Shown here piece by piece: positions 30,896 to 40,103 of a stretch of 64,000 nt of DNA. This DNA comes from JAGWJU01 sp035533295 (GTDB taxonomy: Bacteria > Elusimicrobiota > Elusimicrobia > UBA1565 > UBA9628). Under the pieces are notes generated by a model, which was not told the DNA's origin, made no database searches, and was given only the letters and a program-made list of their open reading frames with translations. The stretch lies in assembly GCA_035533295.1 (NCBI GenBank), contig DATLUA010000012.1, positions 1 to 64,000 of the forward strand, given 5' to 3'. Both the position numbers and the translations under genes were made by a program. How positions within the stretch are numbered: the stretch's first letter is position 1; every line of letters begins with the position of its first letter.

Positions 30896-32576
30896 CGCGC
30901 AGCGGAGAGGGCAGGATTGGCGGGCGCCGTCGGTTCTCCGGCAATCTTTGCAACTCCACCTGGGACACGAGCACGCTGGGCGCGATTTGGCTGACCGGCA
31001 CCTCGCCGGATTCCGCGCCGCAGAAATAGGCGTTGCATATCTTCTCGTCGTTTCCAGCCGCGACGATGCGGTTGAGGACGTCTATGGGGGTGCCGACCAT
31101 GGCGACGCCGCGGACCAGGGTCTGCGCTCCGGTCTTCGCGTCGATCCGGTAGATCAGCTTGGGGTGGATTTCCAGGGTCTGCGCGGTATCGATGGAGTTG
31201 ACGTTGTCGCCGCCGAAGGCTCCCACCAGGAGAAACCCGTAGGGCTTGCCGCTTTGCCGGATGAGCGCAAGCAGGCGTTTTTTCAACTGGGGAAGAGAAA
31301 CGGGATTCTGGGCCTGGATGATGAGGTTGGCCATGCGCCCAAGGGGACGCAGGCCGGCGCTCGATCGGCCATGGCCGTTGGAATGGGGAAATCCCTTGAT
31401 GGGCCAACGGGACATCAGGAAATGGCGCAGCACCCCGTGATCCACCAAAACGACGCGCTGGGCCGGGACGCCTTCGGCGTCGTAGCGGTAGAAGCCGTGG
31501 GTGATGCGGCCTTGAAACTTGAGCAAGGTCGGGTCGTCTATGACGCTCAGGAAGGAAGGGATGACGCGCCGCCCGACCATGTCCTTGAACATCTGGTTCT
31601 GCTGCGGGTCTCTCTGCCGTTCGCCCTCGAGCTTGTGACCGATGGCCTCATGGAAAAGCACGCCGGTAAATTCCGGATCCAGGATGGCGGGCGCCGTCAT
31701 GGGCGGCTGCACGGGAGCTTCGCGCTCCAGCTCGAGATCGCGGGCCAGGCTGTTGGCCGCGGCCGCGAGCTCCGTCTCCGGGGGGAAGCCGGCCAAATTG
31801 GGCGCGACCCAGGACTTGTCCTGCTCCAGTTCCATTCCGTCCGGAGCCCGCGTCATGGCGTCGAGCTCGAGAATATCGGGGTCGCTTTGGTAGGGGCTCG
31901 CGATCTCGGTGCCTTCGCTGGTGAGAAGGCGTCGGCGCGCCCAATCGAGGATAATCGAGGCGTCGCAGCGGTAGACGTCGGGATAGCGCTTGAAAACGGC
32001 GCTGAGCGCCGTGGTCAGCTGGGCGGCCTTGGTCTCGTCGAACTGCGGCGGCGCCTGCGGCACGAAGGCGGCGGTGGCCGTTTCCACGGAGAGGTCGCTT
32101 AGATGGTCGGAGTCGTAGCGCGTCAAGCGCGCGGCTTTTTTGAAGAGGTATCCCGCGATGGCGTCCTTGTAGGCTTTGTCCGTCATCCGCCACAAGTTCT
32201 CGCGCAGAACCAGCGGGCTGTCCTGGGCCGGGCCGCTCACCCCCTCGAAGTTGAGATCCGTGTTATCAAGAAGGTCGCTGCCGTAGCGCGCCTCGACGTA
32301 GAGGGTGCTCGACTGCTTCTCCTCCTTTTCGGTCAGGGCTCCGAACGAGCTGGAGGCCTCGAAGCTCAGATCGGAAACGAGCCTATAGGCGATGAAATAG
32401 GGAGGGGCGAAAGCGCCCTCGCGGAGCCGCGAGAGGGAGCGGGACATTTCCGTTTTCATGGCGCCAAAGACATCTTGATCGGACATCGAGAAGGATGCCG
32501 CGCGGCCCGGGGCGATCAAAACAAAAAGGAAAAAAGCGGCGAGCCCGGCGTCAGTGCGCGGCCGGTATGATTTCAT
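30882..32576 (-). CDS. Exported TldD-family metalloprotease with intact metal site
   Basis: 564 residues with an N-terminal signal peptide (GLAAFFLFVLIAPGRAASF). The zinc motif HEAIGHKLEGE lies near residue 307, and a later FCGAESGEVPV corresponds to the CG...G.VPV segment whose Cys is the third ligand in E. coli TldD. TldD works with TldE to cleave small unfolded peptides. Here the likely partner is the ligand-less paralogue at 27670, two genes downstream. Signal peptides on both imply activity outside the cytoplasm. It overlaps the Wzy-TPR gene by 26 bp. Confidence 0.87.
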   Translation of the reverse strand: MKSYRPRTDAGLAAFFLFVLIAPGRAASFSMSDQDVFGAMKTEMSRSLSRLREGAFAPPYFIAYRLVSDLSFEASSSFGALTEKEEKQSSTLYVEARYGSDLLDNTDLNFEGVSGPAQDSPLVLRENLWRMTDKAYKDAIAGYLFKKAARLTRYDSDHLSDLSVETATAAFVPQAPPQFDETKAAQLTTALSAVFKRYPDVYRCDASIILDWARRRLLTSEGTEIASPYQSDPDILELDAMTRAPDGMELEQDKSWVAPNLAGFPPETELAAAANSLARDLELEREAPVQPPMTAPAILDPEFTGVLFHEAIGHKLEGERQRDPQQNQMFKDMVGRRVIPSFLSVIDDPTLLKFQGRITHGFYRYDAEGVPAQRVVLVDHGVLRHFLMSRWPIKGFPHSNGHGRSSAGLRPLGRMANLIIQAQNPVSLPQLKKRLLALIRQSGKPYGFLLVGAFGGDNVNSIDTAQTLEIHPKLIYRIDAKTGAQTLVRGVAMVGTPIDVLNRIVAAGNDEKICNAYFCGAESGEVPVSQIAPSVLVSQVELQRLPENRRRPPILPSPLRDEKR

Positions 32577-35160
32577 AGCCGGTGTAGGGCAGAGTATCTG
32601 GGGAAACCGATTTCGGGGGCGGCATTTTGCGCAGGCGGCCTTCCGCTTTGGCTTTGCTGTAAAGAACCGAGAGATTGCGCTTAGCCTGCGCGAGTGCCGG
32701 GTCCTGCTTGTTCGGATCGATCTCGATGGCCTTGAGGTAGGCGTATTCGGCCTCGGAAAGCTTGTTGAGCATCAAATCGGCGTCGCCCAGGCCGGTCAAG
32801 GCCAAGATGCACGAAGGATCTTCGGCGACATTCTCATGGCGGTGGACGGGGTAGGGAATTCCCGGCACGTTGAAATAGTCCTGATAGTGGAGGATGGTGT
32901 CGCGCAGCCAGTGGTTTTCGATGAGGGAGGGGGCCACCTGTTCTTCGGGCGCCAGAAGAAAGTTCTTATAAACGTTGGCGGCGTCCTGGTAGCGCTTCTC
33001 CATCATGTCGATTTGGCCCATGCGGAGGAAATTCGGGCCAAATACGGGATCCAAATCGGCGTAGAGCCGGTAGCGGGTCATGGCCAGATCCAGATACTTC
33101 TGGACCTCTTCGGGATGGCCGTGGCTCGCGGCCCACTGCGCCCGCTTGAAGTAAAGGTTGCCGACCTGGTAGTGCATCTGCACGTAGTTGGGCGCCTCTT
33201 TCCTGACCTCGTCGTAGGCGGCCAGAGCCCTTTCGAAATCATCGCGCGGGACGTTATTGGTGTCGCCCCAATTGGGATTGTAGACCTTGTTCATGTCGAA
33301 GCGGTCGTTGAAGACGTTGCCCAGGAAGTACATGGACATGACGAAGTTCGGATCGAGCCGGTGCGCCTCGTAATATTCGTGGATGGCCGCGTCCCAGCGC
33401 TGCTCCTTGGACAGGAAGATGGCCATGTTGTGGTGGATGTTGGCCTTGAAAAGCCCCCAGAAAAAGTAGAGCGGAAAAAGGGAAAGGACCATGATGGTCG
33501 GCGCGAGGGGGTTCTGGGCCAGCAGGATGAGCCGGAAAAACTTCCAGCCCAGGTAGATGATGCAGGCCAGCAGGACTCCCCAGGAAAGGAACCATTGCAG
33601 GGTATCCCCGGCCATGTTGAGGGCGGAGGCAGGCCCCTGCAGGACGTTGAACTGGGTGAGGATCAGGAACGAGACGTAGGTGATTCCGCCGAAGGCCGCG
33701 ATGCGCGCGGGCCAGATGAGGAATTCGGAGAGGGTCTCCCAGAGCGTCGGGGCCCGCTCTTCGGCCGGAGATTTCGCCGGCGGGTTTTGCGATTCGCGCA
33801 GGCCATGAATTTCATAGAGTCCGTGGCCTCGTGCCAGGTTGACAATCATGCCGGTGAGAAGACCCAGGTAGACTCCCGAGGAGACAAAGCGCATGCTTAC
33901 GTCGAAAAAATTATGCCCCAGCATGCCCAGGAACGCGACCATGTAGCCCATCAGATCGTAGGTGCGCGGCGGCGGGCGCCCGTCCTTGAGCGTCAGGGTC
34001 GTGGTCAACTCGCCCAAGGCCTTGAAGCCGATGAAGAGGGAGCTGGCGATAAGCCAGATAAAGACCCCGAAGCCGATGATGCCGTTGTCGAAGAGCTGCT
34101 CAAGGTATTCGTCCTCGGAATGATCCGTTTCGGTGTTGTGCTTGCCTTCGATATGGAAAATGGGGGGCCGCCTGAAGGCGGGGTAAACGGGCGGGAAGCT
34201 GCCGATGCCTGTCCCTATCCAGGGCTGGGTGATGATCATCTCCCAGGTGCCCTCCCAGGTGAAGAGGCGGAAATTCGCCGAGACGATGCGGGCGTCCAGG
34301 TCCTTGATGGTGTAACCGACCAAGCCCAGCACGCCGAAGACGACGATCCCCAAAATCGGTTTTTTGTAGCGGGCGACCCGGTCCTTGAAGTAGGTGAAGG
34401 CAATAAGTCCGAAGAAGAAGACCACCCCGGCGAACCCCAGCCAGGCGCCTTTGGTGTTCGTCGCGAACAGATCCACGAGCAGCATCGCCATGAGCGGCAG
34501 CAGGCTTTTCTTCTTGGTCTTGAGGTATTGGGTGAACAGGATGGGGAAAATGATGACCAGAAAATCAGCGAAGAAATTGGGATTTCCGTAGGTGGAGAAG
34601 ATGCGCGTGCCGAAGGCTCCCCTCCAGACGAAGGGGTCGATGCCTTTGCCTATTCCGGGCGGAAAAAAGTTCACATCAATGAACTGCCAGAATCCGTAGC
34701 CGATGGCGACCCAGGCCGTCCAGACGAGAACGCGGGTGAGCCATTCCGTGCTCTCGTAGTCGAACTCGTAGATGACGATGATAGCGGCGAGCATGAAAAA
34801 TACGCGGCGGATGAAGAAGTCCGTGCTCGCCATGTGGTAGGGGGCGTGGAGATAGGAAAAAATTCCGATCAGCAGGTAGGCTAAGAACGGCGAGAGGCAC
34901 ACGAGGTCCTCTTTGCTGAACGCCGAGAAGCCGGTCTCCGTGAGGCGGATGAGCCAGAGGGCCATCAAGGCGACGCCGCCCATCTGCATGATGGTGATTT
35001 TGACTTGGGCGGAATCGTAGGTGCGCAGGTAAAAAAGCGAGGAAATTAGGAAGTAAAGGACGGGAAGCCAAAAAATGACGGCCTTGTGAGCGACGAATTC
35101 AGCGGTGGGCTTGAGTTTGCCGAATTTGCGGCCTTTGTCGCTCTTCGAGTGATCGGCCAT
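32551..35160 (-). CDS. O-antigen ligase/polymerase-like (Wzy_C) membrane protein with C-terminal TPRs
   Basis: 869 residues. About twelve helices occupy residues ~25-580; STYGNPNFFADFLVIIFP and WIGTGIGSFPPVYPAFR are characteristic of the Wzy_C/WaaL family, with a large outer loop (FRRPPIFHIEGKHNTETDHSEDEYLEQLFD) before a late helix. The last ~260 residues are TPR-like (AIHEYYEAHRLDPNF, ALAAYDEVRKEAPNYVQ, LSEAEYAYLKAIEIDPN). It would polymerise or ligate lipid-linked glycan at the outer face of the inner membrane. First gene of the minus-strand operon to 25866; a promoter is visible just upstream with a leader of about 3 nt. Confidence 0.87.
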   Translation of the reverse strand: MADHSKSDKGRKFGKLKPTAEFVAHKAVIFWLPVLYFLISSLFYLRTYDSAQVKITIMQMGGVALMALWLIRLTETGFSAFSKEDLVCLSPFLAYLLIGIFSYLHAPYHMASTDFFIRRVFFMLAAIIVIYEFDYESTEWLTRVLVWTAWVAIGYGFWQFIDVNFFPPGIGKGIDPFVWRGAFGTRIFSTYGNPNFFADFLVIIFPILFTQYLKTKKKSLLPLMAMLLVDLFATNTKGAWLGFAGVVFFFGLIAFTYFKDRVARYKKPILGIVVFGVLGLVGYTIKDLDARIVSANFRLFTWEGTWEMIITQPWIGTGIGSFPPVYPAFRRPPIFHIEGKHNTETDHSEDEYLEQLFDNGIIGFGVFIWLIASSLFIGFKALGELTTTLTLKDGRPPPRTYDLMGYMVAFLGMLGHNFFDVSMRFVSSGVYLGLLTGMIVNLARGHGLYEIHGLRESQNPPAKSPAEERAPTLWETLSEFLIWPARIAAFGGITYVSFLILTQFNVLQGPASALNMAGDTLQWFLSWGVLLACIIYLGWKFFRLILLAQNPLAPTIMVLSLFPLYFFWGLFKANIHHNMAIFLSKEQRWDAAIHEYYEAHRLDPNFVMSMYFLGNVFNDRFDMNKVYNPNWGDTNNVPRDDFERALAAYDEVRKEAPNYVQMHYQVGNLYFKRAQWAASHGHPEEVQKYLDLAMTRYRLYADLDPVFGPNFLRMGQIDMMEKRYQDAANVYKNFLLAPEEQVAPSLIENHWLRDTILHYQDYFNVPGIPYPVHRHENVAEDPSCILALTGLGDADLMLNKLSEAEYAYLKAIEIDPNKQDPALAQAKRNLSVLYSKAKAEGRLRKMPPPKSVSPDTLPYTGYEIIPAAH

Positions 35161-35169
35161 CTGTGGGAC

Positions 35170-35199
35170 AATCTAGCTTTTAGGAGCCAAAGGAATCAA
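35170..35199 (-). promoter_or_regulatory. Promoter of the Wzy-TPR/TldD/GmhB operon
   Basis: On the minus strand TTGATT (35194-35199), an 18-bp spacer and TAGATT (35170-35175). Predicted start near 35163, three bases before the ATG at 35160. Confidence 0.5.
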
Positions 35200-35258
35200 G
35201 CGCGGGGGCATTTGCCGCGTCCCGATGAATAGGCTAGAATTCCTGGGGTAAATTGGGC

Positions 35259-36926
35259 ATGAAAATCGGGCGGATTCCGCTGTGGGCGTGGGCCTTTTCC
35301 GCTTTTTTTGCCGTCGCCGTCGCCCTGCGTTTGGCTGGCATCATGTGGGGCCTGCCGGACACCTTCAACGGGGACGAGCCACACCTGGTCAACTTGGCCT
35401 TGTCGTTCGGGAGCGGCAGCCTGCGGCCCTACGCCTTCAAGTATCCCACGCTATGGCCCTACCTGCTTTTTTTCTGCTACGGGATTTATTTCCTGATCTG
35501 GTCGGGTTTTGGCCTGCGCCACGGCGTGGAGGCCTTCGCCGGGCTTTATGCCTGGCACCCCACGGGGTTTTATCTCATCGGCCGGGCTTTGTCGGCCGCC
35601 GTCGGTCTTCTGGGCGCGCTGGCCGTTTTAAAGATGGAGCGGGAGTTCTCGCGCCGGCCCTGGGGGGCGATGCTCCTGCTTTTTTCCCCGGTCATCGTGG
35701 ATCTCTCGCATTCCTGCAAACCCGATTGCCTGATGTTTTTCTTCGCGGCGCTGGCCTGGCTTTTCGCCCTGAGAATCCACCGGGGCGGGCAGAGGCGGGA
35801 TTATTGGCTTTGCGGCGCTTTCTTCGGGCTGGCTTTTTCCAGCCAGTACACGATCCTTCCTGCGATCGCCGCCCTGCCGCTGGCGCATTTTTTTTCCCGG
35901 CGCCGGCGGCCGCTTTGGAGCTTGGCGGAGGGTCTCGCCTGCGTGCCGGCCGCTTTCCTGGCGGGCTCACCCTACGCGCTTCTTGATTTCAAAAATTTCA
36001 GGAAGTGGACCAGCATGTACGCGCCCCGGGCCCTGGCGCTCCGGGGCACGTGGAGCCGGGTTGCCATCCTCAAGGCCGTGTTCGGCAACATCTGGCATTT
36101 CGCCGGCCCCGGTTTTCTGCCCGGCATCGCCCTTTTAGCCGGCTTGGCGATCGCCGCGCGCAAGGATTGGAAGCTGGCCGCGCTTCTGACCCTGCCCGTC
36201 CTGGCCTACATTCCCTTCCTCGTCAACAATCCCGACGGAGCATGGCAGCGCTACCTGCTGGGCGTTTTCCCGGCGCTCGCCGTTCTGGCCTCCATCGCAT
36301 TCGAGGCGCTCGCGGACGCTTCGCGGCCGTGGCTGGCCGCCGCCGTTTTCGCCGCGGCGCTTTTTCCCGGCGCGGCCCGCTGCGCCGCCATGGACAAGAC
36401 CATGCGTCTTCCGGACACCCGCCAACTGTCCCAGGCGTGGATTGAGCGGAATATTCCCCAGGGTTCCGCGCTGCTTTTGGACGAGGCGAACGATTCCCCG
36501 CGACTGATCATGGCGAACGGCGAGGCCGAGGAGCTGGCCCAGCGCACCAAGGCGGAGGGCTCGCCGCGCTGGCGTCTTTACCGCGCGATGGCGGATTATC
36601 AACCGGGCGGCGGCTACTGGATTTACCGCATCAAGCGTTCCGCCGACAGCCTGGGCACTTACCCCCTGCAGGTGGCCTTGAGCCAGGCCGACGCGCCCAT
36701 CGTGAACGCCCGCGACGGCTTGGCCGCGGTGCGTAAAGCCGGCATCGGCTACGTCGTGACCTCGAGCATGGGCGCCACGCCCGAACGCTCGCCGAATTTG
36801 GCTGCGTTCTTCCGGCAGTTAAAGGCGCAGGCGGCGCTGGAGGCCAGCTTCGAGCCCGTGCCCGGCCGGCTTGCCGGCCCGGTTTTGAAAGTCTATCGCA
36901 TCAAGACGGCGCTTAAAAAGCGATGA
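35259..36926 (+). CDS. GT39/PMT-like polytopic membrane protein
   Basis: About 555 residues with around eleven hydrophobic segments and a soluble C-terminal part. WGLPDTFNGDEPHLVNLALSFGSG after the first helix carries the acidic DE pair expected for GT-C lipid-sugar transferases, and YPTLWPYLLFF and HPTGFYLIGR follow. An ATG at 35259 is chosen; a TTG at 35253 is possible. TAGAAT at 35235-35240 may be its -10. The stop overlaps the next start (ATGA). Donor and acceptor are unknown. Confidence 0.78.
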   Translation: MKIGRIPLWAWAFSAFFAVAVALRLAGIMWGLPDTFNGDEPHLVNLALSFGSGSLRPYAFKYPTLWPYLLFFCYGIYFLIWSGFGLRHGVEAFAGLYAWHPTGFYLIGRALSAAVGLLGALAVLKMEREFSRRPWGAMLLLFSPVIVDLSHSCKPDCLMFFFAALAWLFALRIHRGGQRRDYWLCGAFFGLAFSSQYTILPAIAALPLAHFFSRRRRPLWSLAEGLACVPAAFLAGSPYALLDFKNFRKWTSMYAPRALALRGTWSRVAILKAVFGNIWHFAGPGFLPGIALLAGLAIAARKDWKLAALLTLPVLAYIPFLVNNPDGAWQRYLLGVFPALAVLASIAFEALADASRPWLAAAVFAAALFPGAARCAAMDKTMRLPDTRQLSQAWIERNIPQGSALLLDEANDSPRLIMANGEAEELAQRTKAEGSPRWRLYRAMADYQPGGGYWIYRIKRSADSLGTYPLQVALSQADAPIVNARDGLAAVRKAGIGYVVTSSMGATPERSPNLAAFFRQLKAQAALEASFEPVPGRLAGPVLKVYRIKTALKKR

Positions 36927-38704
36927 AGACCGACGCGCTCAACACGCGGCGCCAAGAGGCGCAGGGGCGGCTGGGCGCTCTCGCCGCCGGCTTGTTCTTC
37001 GCTTTGTGGGGCATCCGCTGGGGGTTGCCGGAGCGCGCGAATGCGGGCAAGGCCTTCCCGGGGGCTTCGACGTCTTCGCCGCAGTTCGTCCAAGACCTGA
37101 CCAAGTCCCGGAAGCGCCTTTACAAGAACATTTGGCTTTCCCACAAGGACATGGCCCAGCAAGAGCCCGTCACCTATGTGAAGGGCGTGGCCGTGATTCC
37201 TCCGGGATGGACCTATCCGCCGCCGGATCTTTTGAATTCCTACCGTTCCTTTTTGCTCCAGTCGGAGGATCCCGATGAAAAGAAATCCTTCATCATCCTC
37301 TCCCAGATGCGGCCTTGGAAGCTTGATTTCGAGCCGCTCTACGTCGTCTACGGCGGGGCGTTCATCTATCCTTTGGGTGCCTTCTTGGCGTTCTCCTCGG
37401 CGGTGAGGGCGGTCCATCTCGTTCACGGGCTGTCCTACTATCTTGCGCACCCCGGTGAAATGGCCCGGCTCTATCTATGCGGCCGGGTTTTTATGACCAT
37501 TTTCCAGTTGCTGACGATCTGGATGCTCTACGACATCGGTTGCCTGCTGTCCGGATGGAAGACCGGGCTGCTGGCGTCCTTTTTGTTCCTCTTGACTCCG
37601 GCCGTCGCCGTCAATTCGCACATTCTTAAGCCGCATCCCTGCGCCGCTTTCTGGTGCCTGGCCGCCCTCCGCTACGGGCTGGCCGCCTTGCAAAGCGGCG
37701 CGCGGCGGGATTATTGGCTCTGCGGCTTGGCGGTGGGCATGGCCTCCGGCACCGAGTTTTCCATGGCCTGCTTCGCCGTGGTGCCGGCTTTGGCCTGGAT
37801 GATGGGAAGCGGCGGACGGAGCGCCGGCGGGCGGCGCCGCGAGTTTTTTTTGGCGGCTCAGGCCATCTTCGGCGCCGCGTTTCTCTGCCTGGCGGCGAAC
37901 CCCTACCTTCTGCTGGCTTACCGGGATTTCGCTTGGGAGCTTACGATTTATGTCGGGCACGGCTCGTCCGGGTTCTCCTATTCCTTGGCGGCCGTGGCGC
38001 GCGGCTGGGCCTCCGGTTTGGGCTACGCGTTAAGCCTCGTCATGGCCGGCGCGATCGCGGCGGCGCTGGTCAAGGGCGGCAAGGAGCGCCGGTTCGTGGT
38101 GTTCTCAAGCGCGATCGTTTTTTTGTCCTTATGGATCGCCTTCACCAAGCTCTGGGGCTTCGCGAACAGCCCGTTCGTTTTGCGCTATTACTACGCGCTC
38201 ATCGGCCCGATGTGCGTTCTGGCGGCCGACTGGCTGGCGAATGGGCTGCCGTCGATCGCCGGGCCGGCGTTGATCGGGATTGTTCTGCTGGAAAGCGGAG
38301 TCCACAGCTTGGTTTATTACAGGAACATGGCGCTGGATTCGGGTCCGTCTTCCACGCGCCTGTCGGCCGCGGCATGGGTGGACAGTCACGTGCCTCGGGG
38401 CGCGAGCGTGGGCCTGCTTAATTATCCTGAGCCGGCCCACACCCCGCCTTTTCCGTACTCGCGCTACCGCCTTGTGATTTTCAACAAGCCCTCCGCGCTT
38501 TCTCCGCGCGAGGAGCCGCGCTACATGGTGCTTGACGAGGAGGGGAGAGCGTCCATGCGATCGTGGCTGGCCAGACGCTACACGGAAATCAAGACGTTTC
38601 CATCGTGGGGCATCCTTGGGTTCAAGGCCGACGACGCCTCTTTCTACGCCAACGCCGGAATCTACGTCTACCGGAAATCGCCGGCTCCGTCGCGGAAGTC
38701 CTGA
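36923..38704 (+). CDS. GT39/PMT-like polytopic membrane protein
   Basis: 593 residues with about ten hydrophobic segments (first ~15-31) and a C-terminal soluble domain from about residue 480. YPLGAFLAFSSAVRAVHLVHG and the helix-rich middle with RRDYWLCGLAVGMASG closely recall the preceding protein (RRDYWLCGAFFGLAFS), so the two adjacent genes are related and may have arisen by duplication. The acidic first-loop motif is less obvious here: the N-terminal loop is unusually long (residues ~35-140), with conserved-looking WTYPPPDLLNSYRSFLL. Coupled to both neighbours by overlaps. Confidence 0.72.
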   Translation: MKTDALNTRRQEAQGRLGALAAGLFFALWGIRWGLPERANAGKAFPGASTSSPQFVQDLTKSRKRLYKNIWLSHKDMAQQEPVTYVKGVAVIPPGWTYPPPDLLNSYRSFLLQSEDPDEKKSFIILSQMRPWKLDFEPLYVVYGGAFIYPLGAFLAFSSAVRAVHLVHGLSYYLAHPGEMARLYLCGRVFMTIFQLLTIWMLYDIGCLLSGWKTGLLASFLFLLTPAVAVNSHILKPHPCAAFWCLAALRYGLAALQSGARRDYWLCGLAVGMASGTEFSMACFAVVPALAWMMGSGGRSAGGRRREFFLAAQAIFGAAFLCLAANPYLLLAYRDFAWELTIYVGHGSSGFSYSLAAVARGWASGLGYALSLVMAGAIAAALVKGGKERRFVVFSSAIVFLSLWIAFTKLWGFANSPFVLRYYYALIGPMCVLAADWLANGLPSIAGPALIGIVLLESGVHSLVYYRNMALDSGPSSTRLSAAAWVDSHVPRGASVGLLNYPEPAHTPPFPYSRYRLVIFNKPSALSPREEPRYMVLDEEGRASMRSWLARRYTEIKTFPSWGILGFKADDASFYANAGIYVYRKSPAPSRKS

Positions 38705-39387
38705 TGCCCTGCCAATTTGATTCGGAGCAGAACTACGACGAAGTCCTGGGAAAGGGCTTGCGCCTCTCCGGGGAAGGCAGGGAATTCTTCATTGACGGGC
38801 GGGTCCGCGAACTGGCCGGCCGAATGCCCGCAGGCTTTCGCCCGCGCCGGATTTTGGATTTCGGCTGCGGCACGGGAGAGACCTGCGCCGCTCTCGCCCG
38901 GGTTTTTCCGGACGCGGAAATCGTCGGGGTCGACGTCGCGGAGAAGCCTTTGGAGCTGGCGCGGAAGGCCGCGCGGTCAAGCCGCATCCGCTTCGGCCGT
39001 TGGGGCGGAAGCGAGGACTTGGGCGTCTTCGATCTCTGCTACGTCAACGGGGTTTTCCATCACATCGAGCCCGGGCAGCGCAACGGCATTTTGCTCGCCA
39101 TCCGAGAGCGCCTGGCGCCCGGGGCCTACCTGAGCTTTTTCGAGAACAACCCCTGGAACCCGGGGACGCGCATGGTCATGCGGCGCATCGAGTTCGACTG
39201 GGACAGCATCCCGCTTTCGCCCGTGTCGGCGCACGAGCTCCTGCGCGGGGCGGGGTTCCTCGCTCCCTATCCGACGAGGTTTTTGTTTTACTTCCCCAGG
39301 ATTCTCGCGGGCTTGCGGATTCTTGAACCCGCTCTTGCGCGGCTGCCTTTGGGAGCCCAGTACCACATCCTCGCCGTCAATCCTTGA
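38704..39387 (+). CDS. Class I SAM methyltransferase
   Basis: 227 residues from the ATG that overlaps the upstream TGA by one base. Motif I is RILDFGCGTGETCAAL (about residues 48-63), followed by VGVDVAEKPLELARK, DLCYVNGVFHHIEP at motif II and SFFENNPWNPGTRMVM. The FFENNPWNP..RMVMRR.EFD segment occurs in SAM methyltransferases from polysaccharide loci in my memory. Third gene after two GT39-like proteins, so it probably methylates a glycan or lipid-linked sugar. Its end overlaps the convergent GT2 gene by 11 bp. Confidence 0.85.
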   Translation: MPCQFDSEQNYDEVLGKGLRLSGEGREFFIDGRVRELAGRMPAGFRPRRILDFGCGTGETCAALARVFPDAEIVGVDVAEKPLELARKAARSSRIRFGRWGGSEDLGVFDLCYVNGVFHHIEPGQRNGILLAIRERLAPGAYLSFFENNPWNPGTRMVMRRIEFDWDSIPLSPVSAHELLRGAGFLAPYPTRFLFYFPRILAGLRILEPALARLPLGAQYHILAVNP

Positions 39388-40084
39388 AGAGCCCGTACCT
39401 GAAAAGGCAGTAAACGGCGCGCACGCCGTCCTTCCATTTGATCTTTTTGCCTTCCGCGTAGGTCCGACCGGAATAGGAAACCCCGACTTCGTAGATGCGC
39501 CACCTGCCTCGCGCGGCCTTGGCGGTGAACTCCGGTTCGAAGCCGAAGCGGTCCTCCCGCAGGTTCATGGAGCGCAGGGCCTCCTTGGTAAACGCCTTGT
39601 GGCCGGACTCCATGTCCGTGAGGTTGAGGTTGAGGATGAGGTTGGCGAGAATGGTGAGGAAGCGGTTGCCGGCCATGTGCCAAAAATAAGCGGCGCGGTG
39701 CGGCCTGGCCCCGCTGAAGCGGGAGCCGTAGACCACGTCCGCTTTTCGCTCCGCGATGGGCGCCAGGATCCGCTGGTATTCCGCGGGATCGTACTCCAGA
39801 TCGGCGTCTTGGACGATGAGGACCTCCCCCGAGGCCCGCGCGAAGGCGCTGCGCAGGGCCGCGCCCTTGCCCAGGTTGCGCTCATGGCGGATGAGCGCCG
39901 CAATGTTCCGCGAGGCAGCTTCCTTCTGCAGGAGATCCCACGTTCCGTCCGTGGAGGCGTCGTCCACTACGATGATTTCCCGGGAGGTGAAGGCTTCAGG
40001 AATCGGCGCTTTTTCCGCCGCCCTCAGCGCTTGCAGGACGGTCGCGGCTTCGTTGTAGCAGGGAACGGCGATGGAAAGCTTCAT
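39377..40084 (-). CDS. GT2 glycosyltransferase, dolichyl-phosphate sugar synthase type
   Basis: 235 residues. LSIAVPCYNEAATVLQAL and VVDDASTDGTWDLL are donor-site motifs; VQDADLEYDPAEY carries DxD; LNLNLTDMESGHKAF and YSGRTYAEGKKIKWKDG are typical of the polyprenyl-phosphate mannosyl/glucosyltransferase group. First base of the stop lies in the convergent methyltransferase gene. The next upstream gene on this strand is 19 bp away, so the three GT2 genes from 41965 to 39377 form an operon. Confidence 0.88.
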   Translation of the reverse strand: MKLSIAVPCYNEAATVLQALRAAEKAPIPEAFTSREIIVVDDASTDGTWDLLQKEAASRNIAALIRHERNLGKGAALRSAFARASGEVLIVQDADLEYDPAEYQRILAPIAERKADVVYGSRFSGARPHRAAYFWHMAGNRFLTILANLILNLNLTDMESGHKAFTKEALRSMNLREDRFGFEPEFTAKAARGRWRIYEVGVSYSGRTYAEGKKIKWKDGVRAVYCLFRYGLFKD

Positions 40085-40103
40085 CGCCGCGGGGCGGCCG
40101 CGC

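Noticed and set aside
30948..32102. A 384-codon open frame antisense to the TldD gene
   Set aside because: It is the complement of an unmistakable metalloprotease frame and shows no protein motifs.
32554..34884. A 776-codon open frame antisense to the Wzy-TPR gene
   Set aside because: Composition is the typical mirror of a GC-rich gene (Val/Gly/Asp/Arg-rich with no domain), and the other strand has clear family motifs.
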